From contig OY755244.1 in assembly GCA_963576725.1 (NCBI GenBank), positions 80,413,620 through 80,477,619 of the forward strand: 64,000 nt of DNA, in the 5' to 3' direction. Of the stretch, positions 39,895-52,052 are shown piece after piece (within the stretch, counting starts at the first letter, position 1; every line of letters starts with the position of its first letter). The notes under the pieces were generated by a model. It ran no database searches, was not told the DNA's origin, and was given only the letters and a program-made list of their open reading frames with translations. The translations under genes were made by a program, and so were the position numbers. Source of the stretch: Azorinus chamasolen (Eukaryota > Mollusca > Bivalvia > Cardiida > Solecurtidae).

Positions 39895-40120
39895 TTAACA
39901 CATTCCCTCCTATTGACGCCGTTTGACGCCTCTGTTAAATTCGCTTTTTAAATCATTATGATAAATAGAGCAATGCTCTTTGGGGCAAATGCTATTTTAT
40001 CACACTGGTTTCAAAACTACACAATTCTAAAATGTACGTTTTTGCTAGTAAATGCTCCCTTTCGGTAGTTTTTGTCGGAAGCGGTTTGACCTAAAAGTAG
40101 CCCGTGAGGTAATGGGTTAA
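39895..40120. mobile_element. PB-C MITE
   Basis: TTAACACATTCCCTCCTATT at 39895 and GTGAGGTAATGGGTTAA ending 40120, 226 bp. Hairpin worn (GCAATGCTCTTTGGGGCAAA). Confidence 0.85.
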
Positions 40121-40367
40121 AACCCTTGCAATTGTATATGTGTACAGTAAAATAAAAAAATAAAAACTTAAATTTAATGGTAATGCTTACACTAATTGGA
40201 TACAATAATAATGTGTTAAGACAAGAAGTAAAGTTTCTTAAGAAGGGTTCGAGTGTCTATAAATGTACCTGCTATGCCATCGTAGGTCCACCATTCATTC
40301 CACCAAGAGTCAGTTCCTGAAATGATAAAAAAACCCATCATATGTTCATTTATTTAATTCGTACCAT

Positions 40368-40475
40368 TGCCATTATCATCATCATTATTGTTATTATCAT
40401 TATTATTTAATGAATGAATGATGATTGTATTATTATCGCTATTATTATTATTACTGTTATTATTATAATATTATG
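40368..40475. repeat. ATT/ATC trinucleotide microsatellite
   Basis: Imperfect (ATT)n with ATC and TTAATGAATG interruptions. Confidence 0.85.
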
Positions 40476-40478
40476 ATT

Positions 40479-40745
40479 AGTCATCAATTTGCAGTCATTT
40501 GTCGTTTATCACCGTCAACTTCAGATGTTACATTGTTATTATTACAGTTATTAATTAGCAGTCATTTATCTGTTTTCACCGTCAATTTCAGATGTTACAT
40601 TATTATCATTATTACAGTTATTAATTAGCAGTCACTGATCGGCTATCGCCGTCAATTTCAGATGTTACTTTAATATTATTACAGTCATTAATTAGCAGTC
40701 AGCGTTCGTCTATCACCGTCAAATTGTCATGTTACATGGCTAACT
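40479..40745. repeat. Minisatellite, four units of about 66-70 bp
   Basis: TTAGCAGTCA.TT and ATCACCGTCAA.TTCAGATGTTACA recur from about 40485, 40551, 40621 and 40687, with the last unit diverged. Confidence 0.85.
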
Positions 40746-40801
40746 ACATGTACATTGTCTAGTAACATTTTCATATTAGCAATTGTAACGTTATGTCTTG
40801 G

Positions 40802-41013
40802 TTTATAATAGAACCTGTCTTAAGCTACCGTCAAAAAGGAGGTCTAATTATGGTTCTGTAAGGCAGGTGGTAGTTTAATGCATGTCAAAAGTAATACAGA
40901 AAGCTCCTATAGGAGCTTTTTGCAATACTTTTGACGTGCATTAAGCAACCGCCTTTTATTTAAGACTCCTGCGTTCAATAAATAACTGGCCTCTTAAGAC
41001 AGGTTCTACTGTA
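40802..41013. mobile_element. TM-D MITE
   Basis: Left end worn (ATAATAGAACCTGTCTTAAG), right CTTAAGACAGGTTCTACTG ending 41011 then TA. Hairpin 40863-40950, centre GCTCCTATAGGAGC. Confidence 0.85.
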
Positions 41014-41047
41014 TATCGACTGGCAAGAATGCAGTCCACGTCTATGC

Positions 41048-41256
41048 TTTACCCTTTCAGTGAGGGAACCGAGTAACTAATGTCCTTTACAAACAACATA
41101 GACCAGAATGAGAGATCTCCTACAAGAACCCTCTCAGGGTCTCCACTGTTTATCATGTTACAATTGTCATTAAAATATATCTGAATATTCACGGTAAACT
41201 TGACCTGTATGAACCTTAGAATAGTCCATTTGAAACGTCAGCATTGAAAGGGTTAA
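41048..41256. mobile_element. PB-D MITE
   Basis: Left boundary worn to TTTACCCTTTCAGTGAGGG, right CATTGAAAGGGTTAA ending 41256. Hairpin worn (CTCCTACAAGAACCCTCTC). Confidence 0.8.
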
Positions 41257-41385
41257 AGGAACATCTTTATAAACAGTCACTTGAATCTGTTCAAAGTTAC
41301 AAGAATGGCTTGCTAACATGAAATCAGGATATCCCATAAATCTAGAGGAGAAAATATTGCATATCATGAATTCCCAGAAGTATCT

Positions 41386-41590
41386 TTAACCCTTTCATCG
41401 CTGGATTCTCAGAGTGGAACGGTTAATCGCTGTTTATTGGAAGAGTCCATATAGAAATGAAGGGTAAACCTTGAGACAGGAGTCTGAATGACAAACAGCG
41501 CAGACCCTGATCAGAGTGTTCCTTTAGCAGCCCTCTGGTCTGATTCTACACAGTTCTGTTTGCAAACGTCAGTGCACTCGTTTCCTGCAT
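41386..41590. mobile_element. PB element, worn
   Basis: TTAACCCTTTCATCGCTGG at 41386 and a weak hairpin ACAAACAGCGCAGACCCTGA / TGATTCTACACAGTTCTG; no right boundary. Confidence 0.5.
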
Positions 41591-42156
41591 TGGACTGGTT
41601 AAGACATACTTTATTTCTGGATCTCATGTTTGGAGAAAGATGTTCATTTTCTAAACATAATGCCTTAATCTGAATGTATTCCTTTTGGGAATAATCCATA
41701 GTTTTTATGATGTTCTGGTTACTTTTAGGAATTTAACCATATTTCGTCGCTACGTTTTGTCGTAATAAACACGATGAAGAAGATGTTTGATGGTGACTTG
41801 GAATGAGTTTATGATTGTCATGGTGACAGTGAACAATATTCGAAATATTAGCTAACTATATCTGGATTACTAAAGCATAACGAAAAGTGCACGAAATGTT
41901 TGCGTAACTTGCATTTTACATGCATTTGACAACATTGTATTGTTTCGATATTTTGTTTCCATAAAAATACCGATTCACCTGTGCTACAGTAATACAATTC
42001 GTCCAAACTTTTATGACCATAATCATTTTTTAATGAAAGTTCGTGACTCAGATGTTTGAATCATTTTGGAATGGTTCAGATGTAACTGTGGATGATAGTG
42101 TGAAGTGCGGATGACATTTGCCAACACTGTTGAGTCAGATGACATGCTCGGTGTGT
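41591..42156. other. No recognised feature
   Basis: Nothing identified. Confidence 0.45.
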
Positions 42157-42248
42157 TTAACCCTTTCCTCAATAGGCTACTTTTAGACCCAACCTCTTAG
42201 AATGAATCTACCGAAAAGGAGCATTAACTAGAGAAAAGGAAAGGGTTA
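42157..42248. mobile_element. Core-less PB-C, 92 bp
   Basis: TTAACCCTTTCCTCAATAGG at 42157 and AAAAGGAAAGGGTTAA ending 42248 with the PB-C left subterminal sequence (GAAAAGGAGCATTAACTAGA) but no hairpin. Both TTAA boundaries intact. Confidence 0.8.
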
Positions 42249-42650
42249 ATCCTTTCAGTGCCGACTAAATCTCCAAAGATTATCGTCTGCTTCGGGTTTC
42301 AAGGAGGCGTTTTTTCTTCATTTTTCTCAAATAAATAATCAGAGTACAGTAAAACCCCGCTAATGCGACCACCGAAAAGAGGTATAATTCTGGGTGCTAG
42401 ATGCAGGTGGTAGCTTAATGCAGGGCAAAAGTAATGGAGAAAGCTCCTAGAGGAGCGTTCTGCATTACCTTTGTCCTACATTAAGCAACCATCTGCTTAT
42501 AACGACATCCATGTTTATCTATTAACTGGTCGCATTAGAGGGGTTCTGCTGTATTTAACAGATTGGATCAAGAGGAAACGCCCAGATACGCGGCGTCGCC
42601 TCTGAATCCAAATTATTTGAAAAGTTCGTCTGTGGTGGCGAAAGTGTTAA
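42245..42650. mobile_element. PB-B MITE interrupted by TM-C
   Basis: TTAATCCTTTCAGTGCCGAC at 42245 (TTAA shared with the core-less PB-C) and GGTGGCGAAAGTGTTAA ending 42650. Hairpin AACAGATTGGATC / GAATCCAAATTATTTG follows the TM-C insertion. Confidence 0.8.
42345..42553. mobile_element. TM-C MITE nested in PB-B
   Basis: CAGTAAAACCCCGCTAATGC at 42347 and GGGGTTCTGCTG ending 42551, TA both sides, 205 bp. A/A form of the family mismatch. Confidence 0.9.
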
Positions 42651-42661
42651 CATCTGCCATC

Positions 42662-42908
42662 TTAACTCTTCGCTTGCTATTCACGTCAATATACCTACCT
42701 GTACATAGTGAAGACCCAGATGAGACAGCTCCTGCAGAAGCTGTCTCATCAGGGTCTGGACTATTTACAAGTTGATCGTGCAATCAGTGCACTCCACAGC
42801 AGTGATTGCACAGCGATATACTTGTACACAGTGATATATGTAATTATACAACAGGGCATGGGTAAAGAATGAGAAACGTGTTTTAAAATTCAGCAAGAGA
42901 AGGGTTAA
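42662..42908. mobile_element. PB-E MITE
   Basis: TTAACTCTTCGCTTGCT at 42662 and GCAAGAGAAGGGTTAA ending 42908, 247 bp, only 11 bp from the previous element. Hairpin centre GACAGCTCCTGCAGAAGCTG. Confidence 0.9.
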
Positions 42909-43049
42909 TCCAAATGACAAAAGGGTTGGATATGGACTTCAGATTGAAATTCAAAGAACATCCATCTTTAGCCTGCTGTGTAAACTTTCGCCCTCTCCAA
43001 ACGTGTATTAACCCAGAGCTGGATCGATTATTTCTATAAACTGCCCTTA

Positions 43050-43264
43050 GTATAGAACCCCTCTAATGCAATCAATTAATAAATAGTCATAGGCGATTTT
43101 AAAACAACAACAAGAGGTGGTTGCTTAATGCATGACGAAAGTATTGCAGAAACAGCATATGGGAGCTTTCTGCATAACGTTCGTCCTGCATTGAGCTACC
43201 ACATGCCTTTCGGGCCTTTAATAAGACCTAATTTTTGTGGTTGCACTACAGAGGTTTTACTGTA
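43050..43264. mobile_element. TM-C MITE, diverged
   Basis: TATAGAACCCCTCTAATGCA at 43051 and GAGGTTTTACTG ending 43262 then TA. Hairpin GAGGTGGTTGCTTAATGCAT with worn centre. Confidence 0.75.
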
Positions 43265-43271
43265 ATCGGAG

Positions 43272-43466
43272 TACAGTAAAATCCCTCTAATGCGACCACT
43301 TAATGAATAAACACGGTATTTATAAGCAGGTGGTTGCTTAATGCATGACGAAAGTTATGCAGAGGAGCTTTCTGCATAACTTTCACCCTGCATTAAACTA
43401 CCACCTGCATCTAGCACCCAGAATTATACCTCTTTTAGGTGGTCGCATTAACGGGGTTTTACAGTA
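43272..43466. mobile_element. TM-C MITE, shortened core
   Basis: CAGTAAAATCCCTCTAATGC at 43274 and GGGGTTTTACAG ending 43464. It keeps GACCACTTAATGAATAAACA. The hairpin collapses at GCAGAGGAGCTTTCTGC. Confidence 0.85.
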
Positions 43467-43648
43467 TTTCGAAAGTTTAGTAATGAAGAATTGAAAACTT
43501 TTGGCTGCTTAATGCAGGGCGAACGTCGTGCAGCTCCCCCACGGGCGGGGGGGGGGGTGGTTCATGCATAGCTTTCATCCTGCATTGAGTGGACATCTGT
43601 TCTGAAGATCGATAATGATACGTATCGAATAATCGAGATTTTACTGTA
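43463..43648. mobile_element. TM-E MITE with G-run
   Basis: Begins at the right end of the previous TM-C (TACAGTATTTCGAAAG) and ends GAGATTTTACTG at 43646. GGCTGCTTAATGCAGGGC / CATCCTGCATTGAG hairpin; core replaced by an 11-13 base G-run at 43547. Confidence 0.6.
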
Positions 43649-44120
43649 CCTGGATTTTATCAATTCGTAACGATGTTCAAAACAAGGTCTAAATTATCAA
43701 ATGTCAAAATCAAATATTTGACGATTTCGTCAACTTCAAAATCCATTATCAGTCATACTCGTATTGGTGTGTTTTATTCTATAGATAGAAATAATTAAAG
43801 GTCAATATATTTATACATATATCAGTAAAAAAAACTGACACTTGTATTTATAAGGTATACAACTTACTATTTCCAATAAAAGGTCTTTATCTGTATATAC
43901 TAATTCTTTTAAACCAGATTGCCATGGCAATAACGCCAGTATAGTTTATAGAAATAATGTGAAACGTTGCAACGTTCTAATAAGAGACATCAGCTATTGT
44001 GCTATCACACCTATACTGCACGCTATACCAAATATTTGCTTTGAGTTTTAAGAAGATTGTCTGAAACGTTAATGCATTATATGCATTCATTTGTTTTCTG
44101 TTAGATGTATATATTATATA
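43649..44120. other. No recognised feature
   Basis: AT-rich; nothing identified. Confidence 0.5.
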
Positions 44121-44328
44121 TACAGTAGAACCCCTCTAATGCGACCATTTAATGAATAAACATGAGTGTCTTTATAAGCAGGTGATTGCTTAATACAGGG
44201 CAAAGGTAATGCAGAAAGCTCCTCTAGGAGCTTTCTGTGTTACTGTTATCCTGCATTAAGCTACCAGCTACATCTAGCACCCTGAAATATACCTCTTTGA
44301 GTGGTAGTATTAACGGGGTTTTACCATA
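44121..44328. mobile_element. TM-C MITE
   Basis: CAGTAGAACCCCTCTAATGC at 44123, right end worn to GGGGTTTTACCA. Hairpin centre GCTCCTCTAGGAGC; T/T form of the mismatch. Confidence 0.85.
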
Positions 44329-44450
44329 TTATCGTCTTTCTGCATGCCTTTTTATATTTACATGTATGTTGTAATGGACAACGAGTAGTCGTACATGTAG
44401 GATAGAAAAGATTGCACGCCTTTAATAGTTTTTAGAGCTACATTAAGCTT

Positions 44451-44700
44451 TTAACCATTTCCCCGCTGAACATGTAAGAAATAATGGCATTATGAATATT
44501 CATTAGCTGCATTGTTGTGTACAAATGAATGTTTGGTATTGGTAGAAACTGTAGGGTCAGATTTAATCAGTATATAATCAGTATTAAATTTCATAAGCAA
44601 ACAGAGCAGACCCTGATCAGACGTCCCCAACTGGAGCGTCTGATTTGTTCTTCTTTGTTTGCAAATGATTGAAAAGCGTTTGTATGAAGGAATGGGTTAA
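44451..44700. mobile_element. PB-A MITE
   Basis: TTAACCATTTCCCCGCTG at 44451 and GAAGGAATGGGTTAA ending 44700, exactly 250 bp. Hairpin near the right end, centre GTCCCCAACTGGAGC. Confidence 0.9.
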
Positions 44701-44835
44701 ATATTGTTTAACATATACCAGTTTGGATTTTATAAAGGTGTGAAAGAAATAAGATCGTTTCAAAATTCAAGTACGGAAGTTATTGCATCCGTGACGCGAA
44801 TTACCAAAGAATTCTATTTTATCCTTGAACTTGAA

Positions 44836-45063
44836 TTAACCCATTCCCGCATATTGACGCCGTTTGACACTTCTTTAAAAGTCACTTGGTGAAACCATTG
44901 TGATAAATAGAGTATTTGCTCCACAGGAACAAATGCTCTATTTATCACAATGGTTTCAAACTACACACGTCTGAAAATTTCCTTTTCTCTTGTTAATGCT
45001 CCTTTTTGGTAGATTTAATCAAAAAGGTTAGGTCTAAAAATAGCCTAAGTGGGAATGGGTTAA
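44836..45063. mobile_element. PB-C MITE
   Basis: TTAACCCATTCCCGCATATT at 44836 and GGGAATGGGTTAA ending 45063, 228 bp. Hairpin centre TTTGCTCCACAGGAACAAA. Confidence 0.9.
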
Positions 45064-45693
45064 TCTCTAAAACTGTATATTTTCATTAGAAAGCCTTCAA
45101 AGATATAAACGTTGCCTTCTGTCGGTCCTTTGAAAGCTTCACTATAGAGCATAATGAAACTCAGCAAAATGTAAAGGCAAAAAGGACAAAACAAAATTTG
45201 CAAATTATTGATGAATTATTGGTAGTACTCATCACATCCAAATACAGGTCATTATCCAGTTGATATCCACGGCCATATCCATCGAGCTCAGACACAATGA
45301 CAGACGTACATCAAAACTAATGGCCAATGGTTGAACAAACGGATGTTAATGAGCAATAAAGCACTCTAATGAATCGTTGCAGGACCAAATCAGGAAGCGT
45401 TTGGTCTGTGATTTTATACTATAAAACATAAAGTCTACTGGTGATTGATTTTATTATTCCTTCGCCTCTTTGTCTGATGAATGGTATGAAAACAAAAACT
45501 AGGTCAATGATAAATGTAAGTCATTAAAACAGAATTACACATGTATATACATGTAAATATACTTGGTCATTGTTGAACTCAGTCACTAAAAGGGTGCAAA
45601 TGAAAGTATTGTTATCCATATACCTAAAGAAATAAACAAACACAGTAAACATATCGATTATTCGAACACTAGAATACGTATCATAGTCGATCA
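45064..45693. other. No recognised feature
   Basis: Nothing identified on either strand. Confidence 0.45.
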
Positions 45694-45908
45694 TTAACCC
45701 TTTCGCTGCCAAACTCTGTCATCTGCTAACTTTGTCGTCTGCTACAAATATTCATTCTTTTGATTTTTTTCATTTTTGTTTCAAAAACATAGTAACAGTA
45801 ACAAACAGTTTGGATCCTGATGAGACGCCGAGTTACTCGGCGTCTCATCTGGATCCAAACTGCTTGCATAGGTAATCACAGATCCGGCATTGGCAGCGAA
45901 AGGGTTAA
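45694..45908. mobile_element. PB-B MITE, inverted
   Basis: TTAACCCTTTCGCTGCCAA at 45694 and TTGGCAGCGAAAGGGTTAA ending 45908: a 19 bp perfect terminal repeat including TTAA. 215 bp. Hairpin 45802-45866 with the T/T form of the mismatch. Inverse of 57635-57850. Confidence 0.95.
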
Positions 45909-45917
45909 GACAGACGG

Positions 45918-46018
45918 ACGCTTAGTGCAGAGTGAAAGTGGTACATTAAGTAGCCATCTGCCTACAAGTATCTAAATTATTTTTTACTAGAATTCCAGTT
46001 TAGAGGAGGTTTATTGTA
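45918..46018. mobile_element. TM-E right-half remnant
   Basis: GCTTAGTGCAGAGTGAAAGT, ACATTAAGTAGCCATCTGCC and GAGGAGGTTTATTG. Confidence 0.5.
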
Positions 46019-46400
46019 TCTTTCAGTTGATATTAATGTTTGCAGAGAATTTGGAGCATCGCAACTAGGTCAAATAGGGTTTTATGTAGTTCAGGGTTGA
46101 TAATTTGAATACAATGTTCGCTCGAATGTTAGTAAAGCATTCAAGTTGTTGTCGAGTGTATGAGTGTACACTATAACACGCTACTATAGAGACCAGTGCA
46201 ATTGTTAGAGTGTTCTACCAGTTGAAAGAAACTATTGATCTACTACAATACCTTACATATAGAAGTAAAAACACCTTAGTGCATAAACACAAGTTTAATG
46301 TAATTGTGACTAGATATATAAACTGAACTATTCTATGACGTCATGCAGGAACACAGTATTATAGGCAATTTGCACCAGACTATACAGTCTATATACATGT
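46019..46400. other. No recognised feature
   Basis: A CRE octamer TGACGTCA lies at 46336-46343; otherwise nothing. Confidence 0.45.
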
Positions 46401-46404
46401 ACAT

Positions 46405-46575
46405 ATTTTAAATTCAAACAGGTCAAGCTTATGGTGAATATTTAGGGATTCTTCTAAACAAAAGTGACAAACAGTGAATACACTGATGAGGGGGCTCCTC
46501 TAGGAACCCTCTCATCTGGGTCTACACTGTTTGCAAAGGACATTAGTGACTCGCGTACAGCACACTAAGGGTTAA
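46405..46575. mobile_element. PB-D MITE, inverted, left end worn
   Basis: Right end ACACTAAGGGTTAA ending 46575. Hairpin 46468-46533 (ACAAACAGTGAATACACTGA / GGGTCTACACTGTTTG), centre GGGCTCCTCTAGGAACCC. Confidence 0.8.
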
Positions 46576-46843
46576 AACTTGTGTACGGGCTTACAGCGGC
46601 CATTCAAATTTATTTGTTCTCCTATTGATTTAAAACAGAATAGCATTTGAATACTTTTGCACCGTTTATTATTGCAATGGACATGTTCTGTTCGTGGTAT
46701 TTAGCTGTTTCAAATACAGTTGAAATATCCAACGTTGTGCAAATCAAATATCTTTGTCACCAGATAGTGTCATTAGACTGTCTGCAACCTTTGCTACAGA
46801 AACTTTGTAAAGGCACAGTGTGGTAAATGTTTTCATTCTCTCA

Positions 46844-46860
46844 GAGAGAGAGATAGAGAT

Positions 46861-46911
<51 letters not shown>

Positions 46912-48660
46912 AGACAGACAGACACAAAGACAGACAGAGACAGAGAGACACATACACAGACACAGAGAGAGACACAGAGAGAGACACAGAGAGAGACAGA
47001 TACAGAGAGAGAGAGACAAAGAGACAGTGAGAGAGACAGAGACAGAGACAAAGACAAAGACAGAGACAGAGACACAGACACAGACACAGAGACAGAGACA
47101 GAGACAGACACAGAGGACAGAGGACAGAAACAGAGACAGAGACAGACAAAGAGAGACAGACAGAGACAGACAGAGAGAGGGAGAGAGAGAGACACAGAGA
47201 GAGACAGAGAGAGAGACAGATAGACAGAGACAGAGGGACAGAGACAGAGACAGAGACGGAGACAGAGAGACAGAGAGACAGATAGACAGAGAGAGACAGA
47301 GAGAGAGAGACAGACACAGACACAGAGACACAGACAGACAGACAGACAGACACACAGAGAGAGACAGACAGACAGAGACAGAGAGACACATACACAGACA
47401 CAGAGAGAGACACAGAGGGAGACACAGAGAGAGACAGATACAGAGAGAGAGAGACAGAGACAGAGACAGAGGTACAGAGACAGAGACAAAGACAGAGACA
47501 GAGACAGAGACACAGAGACAGAGACAGAGACAGAGACAGAGGACAGAGGACAGAAACAGAGACAGAGACAGACAAAGAGAGACAGACAGAGACAGACAGA
47601 GAGAGGGAGAGAGAGAGACACAGAGAGAGACAGAGAGAGAGAGACAGAAATACAGAGAGACAGAGAGACAGAGAGAAAAAAAGAGAGACAGAGAGAAAAA
47701 AGAGAGAGAGACAGAGAGGCAGACAAATACAGACAGAGATACAGACAGACAGACAGAGGGAGAGAGAGACAGAGAGACAGAGACAGGGAGACAGAGACTG
47801 AGAGACAGAGAGACAGAGAGACAGAGAGACAGAGAGACAGAGAGACAGAGACAGACAGACAGACATACATAGACAGAGGACAGAGACAGAGAGACAGACA
47901 AAGAGAGACAGACAGAGAGACAGACAGACTGAAAGACAGAGAGACAGACAGAGAGAGAGAGAGAGTGAGAGAGAGAGAAAAAGAGAGAGACAGAGAGACA
48001 GACAGAAAAAAAGAGAGAGACAGAGAGAGACAGACAGACAGGCAAACAGACAGACATACATACAGATATACAGACAGAGAGATAAAGGGAGAGACAGAAA
48101 GACAGGTAGACAGAGACAGAGAGACAGAGAGACAGAGACAGAGAGACATAGAGAAAAAGAGAGAGAGAGAGATAGAGAGAGAGAAAGACAGACAGAGAGA
48201 CGGAGCTACAGAGAGGCAGAGAGAGAGACAGACAGAGAGAGAGAGAGAGAGACAGAGAGTGAGACAGACAGAGACAGAGAGAGAGAGACAGAGAGAGTCA
48301 GAGACAGAGGGAGAGAGGGAGACAGAGAGAGACAGACAGACATAGATACAGAGAGAGTCAGAGAGAGACAGAGAGCCAGAGAAACAGACAGACAGACAGA
48401 CAGACAGAGACAAACAGAGACAGACAGTCAGAGACAGAAACAGACAGAGAGACAGAGGGAAGTAGGGAGGTAAGGAGATATGTAGAGAATTCTGTTCATA
48501 TTCGTTTAGGTATACTGACTGACAGACATAGAGAGAGACACACAGAGAGACAGACAGCCAGAGACAGAGAGACAGAGAGAGAGAGCGACAGACAGAGATA
48601 GAGATACAGAGACAGAAACAGACAGAGATACAGAGGGAAGTAGGGAGGTAAGGAGAGAAA
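46844..48660. repeat. GACAGA/GA-rich microsatellite, 1.8 kb
   Basis: Imperfect (GACAGA)n with GAGA, CACAGA and ATACAGA variants. A higher-order segment starting ACAGAGAGACACATACACAG is repeated about 430 bp apart (46938 and 47380). Near the right edge GGGAAGTAGGGAGGTAAGGA plus TTCTGTTCATATTCGT recurs at 48458 and 48634. Open frames up to 614 codons on both strands are repeat translations. Confidence 0.95.
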
Positions 48661-49038
48661 TTGATAATTCTGTTCATATTCGTATAGCTATACTGACTGA
48701 AAACATAAGATGGTTTTTTTTATATTTGTCTAAGACAAATATTCATCCCACGAGATCAAAATAAGAGGTATGTTTTGTATTCGAGACATAACAGTGGCAA
48801 ACCAAAGCAAGTAAGATAGATGACAATGTACGATGTTTCTTACTTTTCTACCAATGTTTAAAATATTGAGCGTTTGACATGTTGTTTCCCGAATATACAT
48901 TTAAGGAGATCAGATTATATAGTAGTATAAAGTAAGAGCGTACATGGACAATGCAAAAAGTTTTCATTAATGACACAATTGTACATTTAGAGACACATTA
49001 GAATCTATCAATATAGATGAAAGAATAAAACAAAACCA
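48661..49038. other. No recognised feature
   Basis: AT-rich spacer between two tandem arrays. Confidence 0.5.
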
Positions 49039-49039
49039 T

Positions 49040-51090
49040 TGGATTGCTACTACATACATTGTACTACTACTACACACACTGGATTGCTACTAATTGTACA
49101 TACATTGTACAGCTACTACTGCTACTATATACATTGTACAGCTACTACATACACTGGACTGCTACTATATACATTGAAATGCTACCACATGTATATTGTA
49201 CAGCTACTACATACACTGGACTGCTACTATATACATTGAAATGCTACCACATATACATTGTACAGCTACTACATACACTGGACTGTTACTATATACATTG
49301 AAATGCTACCACATGTACATTGTACAGCTACTACATACACTGGACTGCTACTATATACATTGTACTGCTACTACATACACTGGACTGTTACTATATACAT
49401 TGAAATGCTACCACATGTACATTGTACAGCTACTACATACACTGGACTGCCACCATATACAGTGTACTGCTACTATATTATACTGCCGATACATACATTG
49501 GACTGCTACTATATACATTGTACCGGTACTGCATACATTGTAATGCTACTGTATACACTGTACTGCTACTGTGTACATTGGACTGCTACTATATACATTG
49601 TACCGGTACTGCATATATTGTACTGATACTATATACATTTGTACATTGTACCGGTACTGTATACATTGTACTTCTACTGTATACATTGTACTGCTACTGT
49701 ATACATTGTACTGCTACTGTATACATTGTACTTCTACTGTATACATTGTACTGCTATAGAATACATTGTACTGCTACTACATTGTACTGCTACAGTATAC
49801 ATCGTACTGCTACTGTATACATTGTACAGCTACTACATACATTGTACTGGTACTGTATATACTGTACTGCTACTGTATACACTGTACTGCTATTGTATAC
49901 ATTGTACAGCAACAGTAAACACTGTACTGCTACTGTATACACTGTACTGCTACTGTATACATTGTACCGCAACAGTATACACTGTACTGCTACTGTATAC
50001 ACTGTGCTGCTACTGTATACACTGTACTACTACTGTATACACTGTACTGATACTGTATACATTGTACCGCAACAGTATACACTGCACTGCTACTGTATAC
50101 ATTGTTCTGCTACAGTATACATTGTACTGTTACTGTATACATTCTACTGCTACTGTATACATTCTACTGCTACTACATTGTACTGCTACTGTATACATTG
50201 TACTGCTACTACATTGTATTGCTACTGTATATATTGTACTGCTACTGTATGCATTGTACCGCAACAGTATACACTGCACTGCTACTGTATACATTGTTCT
50301 GCTACAGTATACATTGTACTGCTACTGTATACATTGTACTGCTACTGTATACATTGTACTGCTACTGTATACATTGTACTGCTACTGTATATATTTTACT
50401 GCTACAGTATACATTGTACTGCTATTGTATACATTGTACTGCTACTGTATACATTGTTCTGCTACTGTATACATTGTACTGCTACAGTATACATTGTACT
50501 GCTACTACAATGTACTTCTACAGTATACACTGTACTGCTACTGTATACATTGTACCGCAACAGTATACACTGCACTGCTACTGTATACATTGTTCTTCTA
50601 CTACATTGTACTGCTACAGTATACACTGCACTGCTACTGTTTATAGTGTAATGTTACTGTATACATTGTACTGCTACTGTATACATTATACTGCTACTAC
50701 ATACTTTGTACTGCTATTACTGTACTGCTACTGTATACATTGTACTGCTACTATATACATTGTACTGCTACTATATACATTGGACTGCTACTACATACAC
50801 TGGACTACTACTACATACAGCAGTTCTACATACATTGTACACCTACTAAATACACTGTACTGCTTCTACATACATTGTACTGCTACTATATACATTGTAC
50901 TGCTACTATATACATTGTACTGCTACTACATACATTGGACTACTACTACATACAGCAGTTCTACATACATTGTACACCTACTAAATACAATGTACTGCTT
51001 CTACATACATTGTACTGCTAATACATAAACTGGACTGCTACTACATACATGTACATTGTACTGCTACTACATTGGACTGCTACACCTTAC
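49040..51090. repeat. 20-bp minisatellite, about 2 kb
   Basis: Unit TGTACTGCTACTGTATACAT with single-base variants, about one hundred copies. The left part has a 60-bp higher-order unit (GAAATGCTACCACATGTACA marks it). The right part has a 135-bp repeat (CAGCAGTTCTACATACATTG at 50818 and 50953). Twenty bases are not a multiple of three, so every frame reads the same 20-residue cycle and stays open. Confidence 0.95.
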
Positions 51091-51888
51091 ATTGGATTTC
51101 GAGTGCTTCTACCAATCAGACGCTTGAGAAAGTGAGAAAACTCAGACTCGTACTCAGACGTTTTATAACCTTTGACCCAGATCTAATTTTGGGAAACAAC
51201 AAATGGGGTAGGTCTACACTACTTGTCAGTTAGACTGGTATTCAATACGCACATAATAAAATGGGTAGGTGGACTAAAAGGCACACCCTCCCTCTTTAGC
51301 AAGTACATGTATATTAGAATTGCCACTGCGCATAGTTTTGAGTAGTTTTCGGTCATTGTCGCTCAATTCTAATAACTTCATTACTGTTATTTGGCGTATA
51401 TTAGTTCACCGTTAGGGATATACATGTATATGTCGAGTCATTTAGATCACGAGACATTTATATGCATAAATAATCCTTATACATGTAAATTCGAACGTGC
51501 AAATTCTGAATATATTTTTGTTGCAGATGAACTAAACACCGTTGTTTCTCATCCACGATCGAATTGCCGGATAACGTGTGTGTGCATGCATACATACGTA
51601 AGCGTGCGTGCGTGCGTCTTTGAGATCCCCTCTGAGTTGGCATAAGAAGATATTTGGGACTCAGACCAGCCGTCGCTTTTCAACGAATGCCTCTTATTAG
51701 TGTCTACGTTGTTAGTCATTCATCATCAACAACATTTAGTGTCCACTCCCATTACCAGAACTGTGCAGAAGACGACATACTGATATATCGAGATGTTTCA
51801 TGTCTGTCACGCGAGTACCCATTACCTTATCTTTTCACGAAGATGTATTTATATTACTATAGATAAGGCGGAAAATATAGATATACAG
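51091..51888. other. No recognised feature
   Basis: Short TGCATG/TGCG alternating stretch at 51577-51618. No gene evidence. Confidence 0.45.
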
Positions 51889-52052
51889 AGTCAAGAATAA
51901 CTCCTTTATTTCTCCATCGAACCTTATGTTGTGACCACTCTTTAGAATCGTCTCGAAGAGACGATTCTAAAGAGTGGTCACAACATAGGGTTTGGTGGAG
52001 AAATGACGATTTTAGTATTTAAGAACACATCTTTATCTGTTCCTCTGGATAC
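51889..52052. mobile_element. HP-A element
   Basis: Hairpin 51908-52003, arms over 45 bp nearly perfect (TTGTGACCACTCTTTAGAAT), centre CGTCTCGAAGAGACG. Right flank ATGACGATTTTAGTATTTAA typical of the family. Confidence 0.8.

Noticed and set aside
46744..48677. Open frames of 350-614 codons on both strands (Ser/Leu/Cys- or Arg/Asp/Glu-rich)
   Set aside because: They are translations of the GACAGA microsatellite; all frames on both strands are open because the repeat lacks stop codons.
49039..51028. Tyr/Cys/Ile/Leu-rich open frames up to 409 codons
   Set aside because: The 20-bp minisatellite gives the same 20-residue cycle in all three frames; no start context, splice pattern or domain.
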